5,258 nucleotides of DNA from JAVBKB01 sp031554275 (GTDB lineage: Bacteria > Bacillota > Bacilli > JARBTR01): assembly GCA_031554275.1 (NCBI GenBank), contig JAVBKB010000072.1:1-5258 (forward strand), given 5' to 3'. The notes under the pieces were generated by a model. That model saw nothing but the letters and a program-made list of their open reading frames with translations. It ran no database searches and had not been told where the DNA came from. The position numbers and the translations under genes were made by a program. This document shows positions 5,178 to 5,258 of this stretch, piece after piece (positions within the stretch are counted from its first letter, which is position 1; each line of letters opens with the position of its first letter).

Positions 5178-5258
5178 GACTAGACAAACATTCGATTAAA
5201 GAGGCAATAAACATTACGATTAAAGAGGCAATAAGCATTACGATCAAAGAGGCAATAA
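5129..5258 (+). pseudogene. Open repeat-coding frame without start, possible broken gerPC tail
   Basis: From the codon after a TGA (5126-5128), one frame stays open to the window end: QNLWINGDKW-like sequence followed by repeated SITIKEAI. It contains no ATG, GTG or TTG, so it cannot start by itself. It could be the displaced C-terminal end of a longer ancestral GerPC, now separated by the 5088 stop and a frame change. It could equally be a chance open frame. No gerPD start is visible before the window ends. Confidence 0.3.
5187..5258 (+). repeat. Tandem array of 24-bp units running to the window end
   Basis: Three units end to end: 5187-5210, 5211-5234 and 5235-5258. The shared core CGATTAAAGAGGCAATAA has one T/C change in the third. 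The first unit differs in its first bases. An isolated partial copy lies at 5092-5109, matching 5203-5220 at 17 of 18 positions. On the plus strand only one frame is open, giving the octapeptide series S-I-T-I-K-E-A-I. The array is cut by the end of the window. It has no spacers, so it is not CRISPR. Confidence 0.88.

Noticed and set aside
5187..5258. CRISPR array
   Set aside because: The 24-bp units abut with no spacers between them and are a simple tandem repeat.
5173..5258. Minus-strand hydrophobic repeat protein (IASLIVM repeats)
   Set aside because: It arises only from the tandem repeat read backwards and has no ribosome binding site visible in the window.

Overview
The window looks like chromosomal DNA of a low-GC, endospore-forming Firmicute of the order Bacillales. 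The strongest evidence is the start of a gerP spore-germination operon (gerPA, gerPB, gerPC) with a sigma-K-like promoter. Bacillus-type ribosome binding sites and a typical Gram-positive lipoprotein agree with this. A Sporosarcina/Planococcaceae-like host is possible, but the sequence alone does not settle it.

Layout. Positions 1-350 hold no recognisable gene but contain several inverted repeats, one of them about 80 nt long. Positions 351-587 (minus) may encode a small one-helix membrane protein. A strong hairpin with T-tracts on both strands lies at 672-718. Positions 844-1158 (minus) encode a short protein of the predicted tyrosine phosphatase family COG4551, with an intact C-x5-R-S loop. 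The roughly 420 bp from 1159 to 1583 separate this gene from a divergent radical SAM gene. They contain an 18-bp-period direct repeat, a trio of TTGTC boxes spaced exactly 21 bp apart, a 9-bp inverted repeat and a promoter candidate.

Positions 1584-2840 (plus) encode a radical SAM/SPASM-type protein of unknown function. It begins with a His/Gly/Pro-rich tail built from three 30-bp tandem repeats. It converges on a small lipoprotein gene (3066-3671, minus). Between them are two consecutive long imperfect hairpins, the first of which is a likely bidirectional terminator.

Positions 3684-3915 are a divergent control region serving the lipoprotein (sigma-A-like promoter candidate) and the gerP operon (sigma-K-like promoter). 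gerPA, gerPB and gerPC follow in the canonical order. They are known in other Bacillales to be needed for passage of germinants through the spore coat. Where gerPD would be expected, the window instead ends in repeat DNA: an imperfect second copy of the gerPC 3' end, then three 24-bp tandem units that stay open in a single frame.

The radical SAM protein, phosphatase, lipoprotein and GerP proteins do not form an obvious single pathway. The most unusual items are the metal-binding-looking repeat tail of the radical SAM protein, the repeat-expanded gerPC tail, and the long G-U-rich hairpins. No new defence or mobile system is evident.
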